NCBI RefSeq assembly: GCF_006569185.2
Contig: NZ_VIGC02000010.1
Coordinates: forward strand, 1 to 64,000
Length of the DNA stretch: 64,000 bases
From: Litorilinea aerophila
Lineage (GTDB): Bacteria; Chloroflexota; Anaerolineae; Caldilineales; Caldilineaceae
Direction of reading: 5' to 3'
Both the position numbers and the translations under genes were made by a program. Shown here in pieces: positions 9,732-18,585 of the stretch. The notes beneath the pieces were generated by a model. It was given only the letters and a program-made list of their open reading frames with translations, was not told where the DNA came from and did not search any database. Each line of letters starts with the position of its first letter. Position 1 is the stretch's first letter.

Positions 9732-10523
9732 ATGGTTGCATCTACCAACAACGCCAAATCCTCCCTCTCCCTGGTGGAACGCCAGGATGCGCTGCGGCGC
9801 CTGATCAACCAGCAGAGCCGGATCACCGTGGCCCAAATCTGCGAGCTCTTCTCGGTGAGCGAAGCCACGGCCCGGCGAGACCTGGACGCGCTGGCCGAAT
9901 TGGGCGAGATCCAGCGGGTCCACGGCGGCGCGGTGGCCGTGCGCAAGGCGCCGCCCGAGCCGCCCGTCCTGCAGCGCGCGGCGGAGCAGGCAGAGTTCAA
10001 GCAGCGCATCGGGCGCCGGGCGGCGGAGCTGGTGGCGGATGGGGAGACCATCTTCCTGAGCAGCGGCACCACGGCCCACGAGGTGGCCCGGCATCTGCGG
10101 GGGCGGCAGCTCACTGTCATCACCAACTCGCTGCTGGTCATCAACGAGCTGAGCAACGCCCGGGGCATTTCCCTCATTGCGCTGGGCGGCAGTTTCCGGC
10201 GCAGCGAACTCTCCTTCATCGGCCACATCACCGAACAGGCCCTGACCGAACTGCGGGCCGACAAGGTGATCATGGGCATGCGGGCGGTGGATCCGGACGA
10301 AGGGCTGACCAACGACTACCTGGCAGAGACCCAAACGGACCGGGCCATCCTGCGCATCGGCCGCCAGGTCATCCTCGTGGCGGACCACACCAAGATCGGC
10401 CGGGTGGCCACCGCCTTCGTCGCACCCCTGGATGCCGTCCACACCCTGGTCACCAACCGGGAGGTTCCCCCCGAGATCGTGGAGGCGTTCGAGGCGAAAG
10501 GAATCCAGGTGCTGCTGGCCTGA
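9732..10523 (+). CDS. DeoR-family transcriptional regulator of sugar metabolism
   Basis: This 263-residue repressor has an N-terminal DeoR winged HTH (RITVAQICELFSVSEATARR, then DLDALAELGEIQRVHGGAV). The C-terminal DeoRC sugar-phosphate sensor has LSSGTTAHEVARHL, the NSLLVINEL strand and VADHTKIGR. Members bind a phosphorylated sugar and derepress transport and catabolic genes. ATG 9732 was chosen because it lies downstream of the promoter at 9660-9688 and about 11 bases after GAGGT. A longer frame would start upstream of the promoter. It probably controls the preceding ABC operon. Confidence 0.9.
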   Translation: MVASTNNAKSSLSLVERQDALRRLINQQSRITVAQICELFSVSEATARRDLDALAELGEIQRVHGGAVAVRKAPPEPPVLQRAAEQAEFKQRIGRRAAELVADGETIFLSSGTTAHEVARHLRGRQLTVITNSLLVINELSNARGISLIALGGSFRRSELSFIGHITEQALTELRADKVIMGMRAVDPDEGLTNDYLAETQTDRAILRIGRQVILVADHTKIGRVATAFVAPLDAVHTLVTNREVPPEIVEAFEAKGIQVLLA

Positions 10524-10592
10524 TCCTGCCGACGGGCCTGCATGCTCATCCCGGCGGTGATCCAGCCGGGCCTATCGCTGCCCGGCCGAGAT

Positions 10593-12923
10593 TCACGCCG
10601 GTTGTTCCACCTCCTGTAGCACCCCTTCCAGCTCCTCCACCAGCCGGTCCGCATCCTCCTGGTTGAACACCAGGGGCGGCTTAATCTTGAGCACGTTGTG
10701 AAACGGACCATCGGTGCTGAGCAGGATCCCCCGCTCCCGCATGGCTTCCACGATGGCCTGGGCTTCCCCGGCGGCCGGCGCCAACGTCTCCCGATCCCGC
10801 ACCAGTTCCACGCCCAGGAAGAGGCCGCTGCCCCGCACATCCCCGATGAGGGGATGGCGTTCCTGCAGGGTTTTCAGCCGGGCCTTGAGATGCTCCCCCA
10901 CCCGGCGGGCGTGCTCCTGTAGATTTTGCTCCTCGATGACATCCAGCACGGCCAGCCCCACGGCACAGGAGACCGGGTTGCCGCCGAAGGTGTTGAAGTA
11001 TTCCATGCCGGTGACGAAGGATGCCGCGATTTCCGGCGTGGTCACCACCGCGGCCAGGGGGTGGCCGTTGCCCATGGGCTTGCCCATGGTGACGATGTCC
11101 GGCACCACGCCGTGGGTCTCAAAGCCCCAGAAGTGGGTTCCCACCCGTCCGAAGCCAATCTGGACTTCGTCGGCGATGCACAGGCCGCCCGCCGCCCGCA
11201 CCAGGGCATACATCTGCGCCAGATAGCCGGGCGGGAAGACCACCTGCCCGCCGGTGCCCATGAGCGCCTCGGCGATGAAGGCCGCCACGCCCCGACCGGC
11301 CTCCTCCACCTGGCGGATGATCCCGGCGGCTTCCTCCACATAGGCGGCCACGGGGTCCTCTGCATGGCGGAAGCGCCCCCGGTAGGTGCAGGGCATGGAG
11401 AGGGTGTGCACCCAGGGCGGCGCCCCGGCACCGCCGGGCCCGTCGAACTTGTAGGGTGAAATGTCGATCAGGCTGCTCAGGTTGCCGTGGTAAGCACCCG
11501 CCAGGACCAGCATATCCTGGCGACCGGTGTAGGCCCGCACCAGGCGCAGGGCCAGGTCGTTGGCCTCGCTGCCCGAGTTGACGAAGAACCAGACGGACAA
11601 GTCCCCAGGCATGTGGGCCGTGAGCCGTTCGGCCAGGGTGATGATGTGCTCGTGGAGATAGCGGGTGTTGGTGTTGAGCAGGGCGGCCTGGTGGGCCAGG
11701 GCGGCTACCACGGCCGGATGGCTGTGGCCCACGTGGCAGACGTTGTTCACGCAGTCCAGGTAGGCCCGGCCTTCCGCATCGTACAGGTACTGGCCCTGCC
11801 CGCGGACCATGTGGAGCGGCCGGCGGTAGGAGACGCTGAGGGTGGGGTTCAGGTATCGGCGCCGCGCGGCCAGGATGGTCTGCTCATCCCGGCCAGGCTG
11901 GGCCGGCGCAGCAGCCAGGGACGGAAACGCGGGCAGGCCACAGGCCTGGCGGAAGACGCCGTGGGCCACTTCTGCCGGGACAGGGTCCAGCCGTTCCAGG
12001 GCCGCCCAGACGGGCCCCGCGCTGATCTGGTGGTACGGGTTTTCCGGCTCGATGAGGGCCCGTTCGGCGGAGAGGGCGGCACTGACGGCCAGCCGGGCCC
12101 GGATCAGGCCGTCGAGGAGGGCGACCTCGGTGGTGGTCAGGGGAATGACCTGGTGATAGCCGGCCACCAGGTGCGCGGCTGCCTGGAGCGGCTCCGGGCT
12201 GGCCAGGAGCGCGTAGGTGGCGGCGATGGCCACCTCGCAGATCAGGGGCGCATGGAGCATGTCGCCGAAGTCCAGCAGGCCAACCACCTGCCCCTGGGCC
12301 ACCAGCACGTTGTGGTCGTTGGCGTCGTTGTGGATCACCTGGGCCCGCAGGGTGGGCAGGTAGGGGCGCACCTGCTGCTCAAAGCGCTCCAGGGCCCGTT
12401 CCACCCACCGGCGTCGCACCGGGTCTGGGATGGCGTGGAGGCGGGGGCGGATAACCCGGTGGGCGTGGGCCAGGTTCCAGGGGATGTCCCGCTCCATGGC
12501 CGGGTGTTGGAAGTCGGCCAGGGCCTGGTCCAGCCGGGCCAGGAAGGCGCCCAGCCCCCGCAGGAGCTCGGGCGAACGGTCCGGGCAGCGTACCAGTGGT
12601 TCGCCGGGCAGATAGGAGAGCAGGCGGATGAAATGGCGCTGCCCATCATGCTCGACGATGGGCATCTCCTCCCCAGAGCGGGCGGGGATCAGCCGGGGCA
12701 CCCCGGGAAGGGCGGTCAGGTGTGCCAGGGCGCGGTTCTGGAAGTCCAGTTCGGCCGGGTCGTGGTCGGCGTTTCCCACCTTGAGGATGTAGCGCTCCTC
12801 TCCGGCGCTGAGGAGGAAATTGGCATCCAGCTCGCCGGGCAGGCGTTGGGCCTGGACCTGCAACCCGTAGTGCTGGGCGGCGATCTGCCGGGCATGCGCT
12901 TCGGTCAACGGTGGTAGGGGCAT
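10593..12923 (-). CDS. Phosphotransferase (APH fold) fused to class-III aminotransferase-fold phospho-lyase-like domain
   Basis: This is one 776-residue polypeptide. Residues 1-310 are an aminoglycoside-phosphotransferase/homoserine-kinase-type kinase, with [12 protein letters not shown] (catalytic HND at 198-200) and GLLDFGDM (metal-binding DFG at 218-220). Residues 345-776 are a PLP class-III aminotransferase fold with [13 protein letters not shown] and the Schiff-base lysine K615 in [10 protein letters not shown]. This sequence style matches the ammoniophospholyases acting on phosphoethanolamine or 5-phosphohydroxylysine. In animals those partner with an APH-type hydroxylysine kinase. The fusion therefore suggests kinase and lyase steps in one protein: phosphorylate an amino alcohol, then eliminate ammonia and phosphate to give an aldehyde. 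The start follows AAGGAGGAACTATCCC. A peptidase domain found between the halves in some relatives is missing here. Confidence 0.88.
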   Translation of the reverse strand: MPLPPLTEAHARQIAAQHYGLQVQAQRLPGELDANFLLSAGEERYILKVGNADHDPAELDFQNRALAHLTALPGVPRLIPARSGEEMPIVEHDGQRHFIRLLSYLPGEPLVRCPDRSPELLRGLGAFLARLDQALADFQHPAMERDIPWNLAHAHRVIRPRLHAIPDPVRRRWVERALERFEQQVRPYLPTLRAQVIHNDANDHNVLVAQGQVVGLLDFGDMLHAPLICEVAIAATYALLASPEPLQAAAHLVAGYHQVIPLTTTEVALLDGLIRARLAVSAALSAERALIEPENPYHQISAGPVWAALERLDPVPAEVAHGVFRQACGLPAFPSLAAAPAQPGRDEQTILAARRRYLNPTLSVSYRRPLHMVRGQGQYLYDAEGRAYLDCVNNVCHVGHSHPAVVAALAHQAALLNTNTRYLHEHIITLAERLTAHMPGDLSVWFFVNSGSEANDLALRLVRAYTGRQDMLVLAGAYHGNLSSLIDISPYKFDGPGGAGAPPWVHTLSMPCTYRGRFRHAEDPVAAYVEEAAGIIRQVEEAGRGVAAFIAEALMGTGGQVVFPPGYLAQMYALVRAAGGLCIADEVQIGFGRVGTHFWGFETHGVVPDIVTMGKPMGNGHPLAAVVTTPEIAASFVTGMEYFNTFGGNPVSCAVGLAVLDVIEEQNLQEHARRVGEHLKARLKTLQERHPLIGDVRGSGLFLGVELVRDRETLAPAAGEAQAIVEAMRERGILLSTDGPFHNVLKIKPPLVFNQEDADRLVEELEGVLQEVEQPA

Positions 12924-12939
12924 GGGATAGTTCCTCCTT

Positions 12940-13200
12940 GGCCATTTGGACGGGGAGTAGGCATCTGCAGATTTGTGGCGCCGCGGGGGATAAAGAAGGT
13001 TGAATCTGCGTTCATCCGCGTGATCTGCGTCCTTTTTCTGGGCAGGGTACCCATTCCGCATCAGATGCCAAATATTTCCCCAGAGAAATCTGGCAAAATC
13101 TGTGTCCATCTGGAGAACCTGTGGTTCCTCCAGTGGACGCACCTGTCGTTGTGGTTTCGATGATTCTATAAGGGAGATTCTATAGCGGAGCCATGGAAAA
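12940..13200. repeat. Intergenic region with dispersed repeat fragments
   Basis: The 12924-13365 gap between the divergent fusion gene and dehydrogenase gene contains AATCTGCGTTCATCCGCGTG, a phrase related to family R2, and a direct repeat of GATTCTATA (13164-13172 and 13180-13188). No open frame with coding character is seen. Promoters for both flanking genes must lie here, but I cannot place them confidently. Confidence 0.4.
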
Positions 13201-13365
13201 GGAAAAATGGGCAGGGTAAAAGCCGTATGTTCGCGTCGGGAGTGTCGTGGCAGGATCGGCTTTTGCAGGGGGCTGTGCTTTCGTTGCCCTCTGGGGTAAA
13301 ATAATCGAAGGTCAGGAACGAATCTACCTTTTCTTCCCACATCTCCACATCCAAGGAGGCTTCCC

Positions 13366-14418
13366 ATGACACGGATCGGACGCATGGTCGTCACCCTGGG
13401 CCAGGACTTTGTCATCCGGGAGGAGGCGGTGCCGGACCCCGCGCCGGGGACGGTGCTCCTGCGCCAGGAACTGGCCGGGATCTGCGGCACGGATTTACAT
13501 AACTGGCAAAAGGGGCTGAAGCAGCCCACCCTGCTGGGGCACGAGGCGGTGGGTATCGTGGAGGCCCTGGGCCCGGGCGTCACCACCGACTACCTGGGTA
13601 ACCCCATTCGGGAGGGCGACCGGGTGATCTTTCACCCCCGCAACAGCGGCGTGGCCTACGGATTTCGAGGGCTGGACGACCCCTTCACCGGCGGTTTTGC
13701 GGATTACATCTACCTGTCGGACCAGCAGAATTGTTTCATCAAGACCCAGGCGCCGCCGGAGGTGGCGGTGCTGGCTGAGCCCTTCGCGGTGGGCGTCCAC
13801 GCGGCCATGCGGGCCCGGGTTCAGATTGGGGACACGGTGATCATTCAGGGTTCGGGTGCCATTGGCCTCATGTGTCTGGTGGCGGCCAAGATCAGCGGCG
13901 CGGCCCGGCTGATCGTGGTGGGCGGGCCGGCCGGTCGCCTGGCCCTGGCCCGCCGGCTGGGCGCGCACGTGACCATCGACATCGAGGAGGTGCCCGATGT
14001 GGCCGAGCGCAAGGCGCTGGTCCTGAGCCACACCCCGCGCGGGGCCGGGGCCAATGTGGTCTTCGAGTGTGCTGGCTTCCTGCCGGCCTTCCCAGAGGGG
14101 CTGGAGTATGTGGCCGAGGATGGCACCTTCGTGGAGGTGGGCCACTTTGTGGACGTGGGCACGGTGGCCGTGAACCCCAACCGCCACTTCCTGCGGCCCA
14201 ATCTGCGCCTGGAGGGGATCTGGGGGAGCCGCTATCACCACTTCGTGCGGGGCGCGGCCATCCTGGAGAACCAGGAGTTTCCGTTTGGCGAGATGGTGAG
14301 CCACGTGCTGCCCCTGGAGCGGATTCGGGATGGCTTCGCTGCGCTGGACGGCTCCTACCGGCTGGGTGACGAGACGGTGGTCAAGGTGGCGGTGAGCGGT
14401 GGCGAGCATGCGCCATGA
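13366..14418 (+). CDS. Zinc-type alcohol/polyol dehydrogenase (MDR superfamily)
   Basis: This 350-residue NAD(P)-dependent medium-chain dehydrogenase has a GroES-like N-terminal half with catalytic zinc ligands in GICGTDLHN (Cys) and LLGHEAVG (His-Glu), and a Rossmann half with VIIQGSGAIGLMCLVAAK. The four-cysteine structural zinc lobe of classical ADHs is absent. The corresponding stretch (about residues 85-110, HPRNSGVAYGFRG) has no cysteines. CAAGGAGGCTTCCC precedes the ATG. The gene is divergent from the kinase/phospho-lyase fusion, so it could reduce or oxidise the aldehyde that enzyme releases. That is inference from neighbourhood. Confidence 0.88.
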   Translation: MTRIGRMVVTLGQDFVIREEAVPDPAPGTVLLRQELAGICGTDLHNWQKGLKQPTLLGHEAVGIVEALGPGVTTDYLGNPIREGDRVIFHPRNSGVAYGFRGLDDPFTGGFADYIYLSDQQNCFIKTQAPPEVAVLAEPFAVGVHAAMRARVQIGDTVIIQGSGAIGLMCLVAAKISGAARLIVVGGPAGRLALARRLGAHVTIDIEEVPDVAERKALVLSHTPRGAGANVVFECAGFLPAFPEGLEYVAEDGTFVEVGHFVDVGTVAVNPNRHFLRPNLRLEGIWGSRYHHFVRGAAILENQEFPFGEMVSHVLPLERIRDGFAALDGSYRLGDETVVKVAVSGGEHAP

Positions 14419-14448
14419 CGAAACCGGTGGATGAGGAGCGGGCTGAGC

Positions 14449-14814
14449 TCACTCCTTGGATTGTGAGAACGTCAGGCGATTGCCGAATGGATCGGTGAGG
14501 GTCATGACCCGGCTTCCCCATTCCGTATCCTCAATGGCAGGCTTCAGGTACCGGTAGCCGCGCTCGTTCAGCTCCCTGTGGAAATCTTCGATCCCCGAGA
14601 TGGCTATGATGACCCGGGAGCCCGGCGTGGTGTCCCCATGGTGTTCAGAGAGGTGGAGCACACAATCATCCCGGGAGACCTGCAGATACACGGGGAAGTT
14701 CTCACCGAATCGATGCTCCCAATCGATGGTGAAACCCAGGAAATCGACGTAAAATTCCTTCGCCTTTGCCAGGTCGAAGATTCGCAGGATGGGTGTCGTA
14801 TGGCCTAGTTTCAT
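14449..14814 (-). CDS. VOC-family (glyoxalase/bleomycin-resistance fold) protein
   Basis: This 121-residue single-domain VOC protein has the paired beta-alpha-beta modules of the bleomycin-binding type: ILRIFDLAKAKEFYVDFLGF at the start and MTLTDPFGNRLTF near the end. Members either sequester glycopeptide antibiotics or are metal-dependent lyases or dioxygenases. The pattern HFxSEHHGD in place of a strict metal triad favours the binding type. Start after CAGGAGTCAGTT. It lies 16 bases downstream of the TPR gene in the same direction, and so may be the last gene of the CHAT operon. Confidence 0.85.
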   Translation of the reverse strand: MKLGHTTPILRIFDLAKAKEFYVDFLGFTIDWEHRFGENFPVYLQVSRDDCVLHLSEHHGDTTPGSRVIIAISGIEDFHRELNERGYRYLKPAIEDTEWGSRVMTLTDPFGNRLTFSQSKE

Positions 14815-14830
14815 AACTGACTCCTGTGGT

Positions 14831-16279
14831 CTAACGCCCAGAATCTCCCGGAAACGATGCCGGGCTATCGGCCTGGCTGTTTGCCCAGTCCAGCAGAGCC
14901 TGGGCTTCGTCCCAGCCCGGCTGGCGGCGTAGGGCCTCCATGGCCCAGCGCCGCGCCTCCTGACGGTCGCCCCGGGCTTTGGCCAGCTCGGCGTAGCGCA
15001 GGGGGAGATAGGGGGCGTCTGGCTCCAGTTGGGCGGCTACGGCCAGTTGGGCGGCGGCATCCTCCAGGCGATTCAGCGCAATGAGGGTATTGACATAGTT
15101 GCGGCGCAGCATGGCGTTCTGCCCGTCCAGCTCTACGGCCCGGGCGTAGGCCTCGGCCGCAGCCATCTCATCACCCAAACGAGAACGGGCATCGGCCAGC
15201 ATGGCCCAGATGGAGCCATCGCTCGCACCCAGGGCAACCAGCTCCTCTGCAGCCTCGACCACCCCTGCCCAGTCTTCCCGGTCATGGCGCCATGCTACCA
15301 GAAGAGCCAGGACCTGGGCCAACCGGTGGATCTCCCCGGCGCGCCGAAGCTCCTCCAGAGCATTTTCTAGGTGGACAATCAGCTCGTGCGGGGAGGACGG
15401 TAAACCGGCTGCGTTTCGAAGCTGGGCAGCGTAGTGCGGAAGGCCGATCTGCTCGAAGAGATCCGCAGCCTGGTGTAAGAGGGGGCTGGCCTCATGAGCA
15501 TGTCCCAGACCCAGTAGGGTCAGGCCGAAATTCCCCAGCGTCGCAGCCATACTATAGCGATCGTTGATCTCCTGATAGAAGTGCAGGGCACGCTCCAGCA
15601 AGGCCGATGCCTTTTCCCCATTGCCTTCCAACAGCTCGAGACGCGCCAGTGCTGCGTGCACGTTGGCTTCGCCCAGGCGGGCGCCGATTTGGGGGTAGAT
15701 GGCCAGGGCGGCCTGATAGTGTTGGCGAGCGGCGGGGAGGTTGTCCTGGCGCAGTTCCAGGTCGCCCAAGGCCTTTTGCACGTTGGCTTCGCCCAGGCGG
15801 TCCTTGCCTTTGCGCGCTGCGGTCAGCGCAGTGGCCAGCAGCCCGCGGCGCCGGCGCAACAGGTCGCTCATTATGTAAATGTTTTGGAGCGCAGCCGCCA
15901 GCCGTGGCGCCCGCAATCGGCCGCTGTCGGAGGCTTCGTGCTCGATCCCCCATGCCACCCATGCTTCCAGGCTAGGCAACTCGGCCAGGAAACGTTTCAC
16001 GGCCAAGCCCATGGCTTCACCGCTACTCCTCAGGGCATCGTCCAGTACATGGACCCAACCCAGATGTTGTTCTTCTTCGAAGTCGAGATAGCAGGCCAGC
16101 GCGACCGGCCCCAGTCGGTCCCGGGCACCCTCAACGCCGTCTTCCAGCTGGCGTTGGGCAAAGGAGCGGAAGGGGGCCGGCAGGTAGAAGAGATCCGGAA
16201 ATGGTCGCTCCAACAGGGATTGCTCTTCCACCATGCGTAGCAGGGCAGGTGCCGATTCGCCCCAGATGAATAATGCCAC
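14831..16279 (-). CDS. TPR-repeat protein, probable C-terminal half of a split CHAT-STAND protein
   Basis: This 482-residue GTG-started frame opens with VALFIWGESAPALL, resembling the winged-helix region that follows a STAND ATPase. It then has many TPR helices (about 140-300, for example GEANVQKALGDLELRQDNLP, GEANVHAALARLELLEGNGE) and a second TPR block near 370-470. The start is 8 bases beyond the stop of the CHAT-ATPase gene, in the -1 frame. The open frame extends upstream across that stop as APGGVSDR, the sequence expected to join the two proteins. One extra C in the CCC run at 16298-16300 would fuse them into a protein of about 990 residues. Whether it is a real two-gene arrangement, a mutation, slippage or a sequence error is undecided. 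Confidence 0.85.
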   Translation of the reverse strand: MALFIWGESAPALLRMVEEQSLLERPFPDLFYLPAPFRSFAQRQLEDGVEGARDRLGPVALACYLDFEEEQHLGWVHVLDDALRSSGEAMGLAVKRFLAELPSLEAWVAWGIEHEASDSGRLRAPRLAAALQNIYIMSDLLRRRRGLLATALTAARKGKDRLGEANVQKALGDLELRQDNLPAARQHYQAALAIYPQIGARLGEANVHAALARLELLEGNGEKASALLERALHFYQEINDRYSMAATLGNFGLTLLGLGHAHEASPLLHQAADLFEQIGLPHYAAQLRNAAGLPSSPHELIVHLENALEELRRAGEIHRLAQVLALLVAWRHDREDWAGVVEAAEELVALGASDGSIWAMLADARSRLGDEMAAAEAYARAVELDGQNAMLRRNYVNTLIALNRLEDAAAQLAVAAQLEPDAPYLPLRYAELAKARGDRQEARRWAMEALRRQPGWDEAQALLDWANSQADSPASFPGDSGR

Positions 16280-16287
16280 CCTATCGC

Positions 16288-17811
16288 TTACGCCGCCGGG
16301 AGCTCAGCGAAGAGGCGGGCGGCATCCAGGCTCCGCTCCCGCAGGCGTACGTAGCCGAGTTGCACCCCCAGGGTGACGCTCTTGACCTCATCGGGATAAT
16401 CCGGATCGCGCAGGATGCGATCCTGGTATTGATGCAACTGGGTCAGCAGCCTGGTGAAGTCCGGATCCCCTTCTCTGCGCCAGACCTTGGCGAGCAGGTC
16501 AATGGCCCGGGGCACCCGGTCGACAAAGTTGAGCACCTCGGCCAGGTGTTCTCGGTCCAGGCGCCGCCATGCGCCGGGGTCCAAATGGGCGGAACGGGCA
16601 AAAAGTTCTATGGCTTCCTGCTCGTCCATGCGCGGCAGTGGGTAAATCGGGATGCCAGGGCTGGCCATGTCCCGCTGGGACGTGATGAGGAGAAAGGGAC
16701 GGCCGGGCGCCTGGAGGAGCCGCTCCAACAGGTCGCGCACCCCACGACCGCCATACTGGATGACATTTTCCGCCTCATCCACCAGCAGCAAGCTGCGCCG
16801 GGGTATCAGGCTGGCAAGATGGTCATTGGCCTGCCGTTCATCCCCGGGCAGTTGGTCGGCCGGGATGCCAAGGGCTGCTGCCAGCAGGGCACGCACCTCC
16901 TCTGCGCTGCGGGCCTGGTCCACGGGGATAAAATAGGCTCGCTGGGGGTCGATCCACCCCCGTTGAGCCAACCAGCGGCCCACTTCGCGTGCCAGTTCGC
17001 TCTTGCCAATGCCGCTCACACCCCTGATGAGCACAGCCCGATGGCGGTCCAGGCGGCGCAGTACCTCCAATTTTTCGGTAGCGCGGCCAATGAAGCCGAC
17101 GGCCGGTTGCTGGAAGTGGGAGGAGGAAATGGCCGGCAACTCCTGGATCCGCACCGGCGAAGAGGTTGGCGGTGCTTTCAAGGTGGTGGTATGGTGGTCT
17201 GCCTCTGTGGGGAGGAGGCGAAACTTGGCCGCTTCAGTCTGTGCGCTCTCTCCCAGCCGGTCGTCGGCCAATACGGCGCTGCGGCCGGCCCGGAACGCCT
17301 GGGCCACGCTGGCGCCGGTGAAGAGCGCCCGGTAGAAGTGTTCATAAAAGCGGACAGCGGCAATTTCGTAGACAGCGGCGTCGGCTTCAATGGCGACCAC
17401 GTGTTTCACACCCAGTTTGATCAGGGCCTGGGCCACTTGTTCCGAGTGACAGGCCGAAAGTACGGCCAGCTCGAATTCCGGCCTACCTGTCGGGCTCAGC
17501 ACCGGTGCTAATCTGGCACCGTCCAGCAGATGAAGGCTACCCAGCCGATCTTCAAAGGCCAGCTGTGCGCCCATCTTTTCATGGGCAGATGCACCGTGGC
17601 CGATGAAATGCAGCACACGAAAGGGCGGGCGGTCCTGGCGGTTGAGGACACGCTGGACGGCGTTGGGCTCTGCCACACAGGTGACGAATTCGACATCGTA
17701 GTCGAGGTCCCTAACGGCATCGTGCAGGGCGGCCAGGTCCTCCTGTACGCTGACCGGTGCCTCATGGGGACTGCTGACGAGGAGCAGAATCGAGAGGGGG
17801 GAGCTGTCCAT
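16288..17811 (-). CDS. CHAT protease-like domain fused to STAND/AAA ATPase
   Basis: This 507-residue protein has an N-terminal CHAT (caspase-like, clan CD) domain. Its His-Cys dyad is visible as H72 in LHFIGHG and C121 in AVLSACHSEQ. An NB-ARC/STAND ATPase follows, with Walker A GVSGIGKSEL (264-273) and Walker B SLLLVDEAENV (340-350). It ends abruptly at LFAELPAA, where related proteins continue into winged-helix and TPR regions. In known systems CHAT proteases cleave a partner when a sensor fires. The neighbours here are a two-helix membrane protein (upstream, 9 bases away) and a wHTH-TPR protein. Target unknown. Confidence 0.9.
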   Translation of the reverse strand: MDSSPLSILLLVSSPHEAPVSVQEDLAALHDAVRDLDYDVEFVTCVAEPNAVQRVLNRQDRPPFRVLHFIGHGASAHEKMGAQLAFEDRLGSLHLLDGARLAPVLSPTGRPEFELAVLSACHSEQVAQALIKLGVKHVVAIEADAAVYEIAAVRFYEHFYRALFTGASVAQAFRAGRSAVLADDRLGESAQTEAAKFRLLPTEADHHTTTLKAPPTSSPVRIQELPAISSSHFQQPAVGFIGRATEKLEVLRRLDRHRAVLIRGVSGIGKSELAREVGRWLAQRGWIDPQRAYFIPVDQARSAEEVRALLAAALGIPADQLPGDERQANDHLASLIPRRSLLLVDEAENVIQYGGRGVRDLLERLLQAPGRPFLLITSQRDMASPGIPIYPLPRMDEQEAIELFARSAHLDPGAWRRLDREHLAEVLNFVDRVPRAIDLLAKVWRREGDPDFTRLLTQLHQYQDRILRDPDYPDEVKSVTLGVQLGYVRLRERSLDAARLFAELPAA

Positions 17812-17820
17812 GTTCCATCC

Positions 17821-18531
17821 TTATCGTTGAGTACCCGGTTCCTGTTCAGGGTCGGTCTTGTTGCCGTCCTTTTTAATTTTGTATTGCGCTACTTCTTTGC
17901 GCTTGCCCTCGGTGATATCCTTCATCACATCCTGAAGCACATCTCGGCCAAAGTTGTTAATGATGAAGGCGGCCAGGTAGGCCTTCTTGATCTCCTCACT
18001 CCACTTCTCTTCGTTGAGGATACGGTCGATGTAGTCGCTTGCGGGTATGCCGTGGGTATCCTGTATCACGGAGGCGATGCGGGCGATGCGGGCGTGGCGC
18101 TCCAGGGTGGAGAGGTCGAGGGTGGCCGCCCTGGTGATCAGCTCCAGCCGCTGGCGCACCAGTTCGCCGTTGATCAGCTGCATGGCCAGGTCCTGGACCC
18201 GGCTGTAGATTTCTTCAAAGCGGACTGCCGCAGTCTGCTGGGCTTCGGCCGGGTCCAGGGGCTGGGCCAGCTTGATGGCGCTGTTGCGGATTACCGTGGG
18301 CCAGGCCAGTCCCACCAGAATGGCGGCGGTCCAGGTAGCGGCGGCCGGCACCAGCGCAGCCACCAGCAGGTAGATGAGGAGGGCCGCCAGGAAGTTGACA
18401 CCTAGCAGTAGCCAGGCGCCTGCCATGCGCAAAGAGCGCAACGTCTCGTTCTTGAACATACCCACCAGTTCGCCCAGCCCCCACACGGCACCGATGAGGC
18501 CGGCCAGTAGCGCATTCCAGAGCTCGATCAT
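17821..18531 (-). CDS. Two-helix membrane protein of the CHAT cluster, unknown family
   Basis: This 236-residue protein has hydrophobic segments near the N-terminus: LWNALLAGLIGAVWGLGELV (about 3-23) and a longer hairpin, GAWLLLGVNFLAALLIYLLV followed by AATWTAAILVGLAWPTVI (about 36-85). A soluble, charged alpha-helical C-terminal domain of about 150 residues ends in a Lys/Asp/Glu-rich tail. I chose ATG 18531, after AGGAAGGTTTCCC, over an in-frame ATG 30 bases upstream. I do not recognise the family. Sitting directly before a CHAT protease gene, it could be a membrane effector, a protease substrate or an anchor; this is inference. Confidence 0.75.
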   Translation of the reverse strand: MIELWNALLAGLIGAVWGLGELVGMFKNETLRSLRMAGAWLLLGVNFLAALLIYLLVAALVPAAATWTAAILVGLAWPTVIRNSAIKLAQPLDPAEAQQTAAVRFEEIYSRVQDLAMQLINGELVRQRLELITRAATLDLSTLERHARIARIASVIQDTHGIPASDYIDRILNEEKWSEEIKKAYLAAFIINNFGRDVLQDVMKDITEGKRKEVAQYKIKKDGNKTDPEQEPGTQR

Positions 18532-18585
18532 GGGAAACCTTCCTGTCGGGGAGCACGGCACAGACGTTGAAGCGGGGTGACTGCT

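Noticed and set aside
12924-13586. Extension of the kinase/phospho-lyase gene to an upstream start at 13586
   Set aside because: It would overlap the start of the divergent dehydrogenase and lacks conserved sequence. ATG 12923 has a strong AAGGAGG site.
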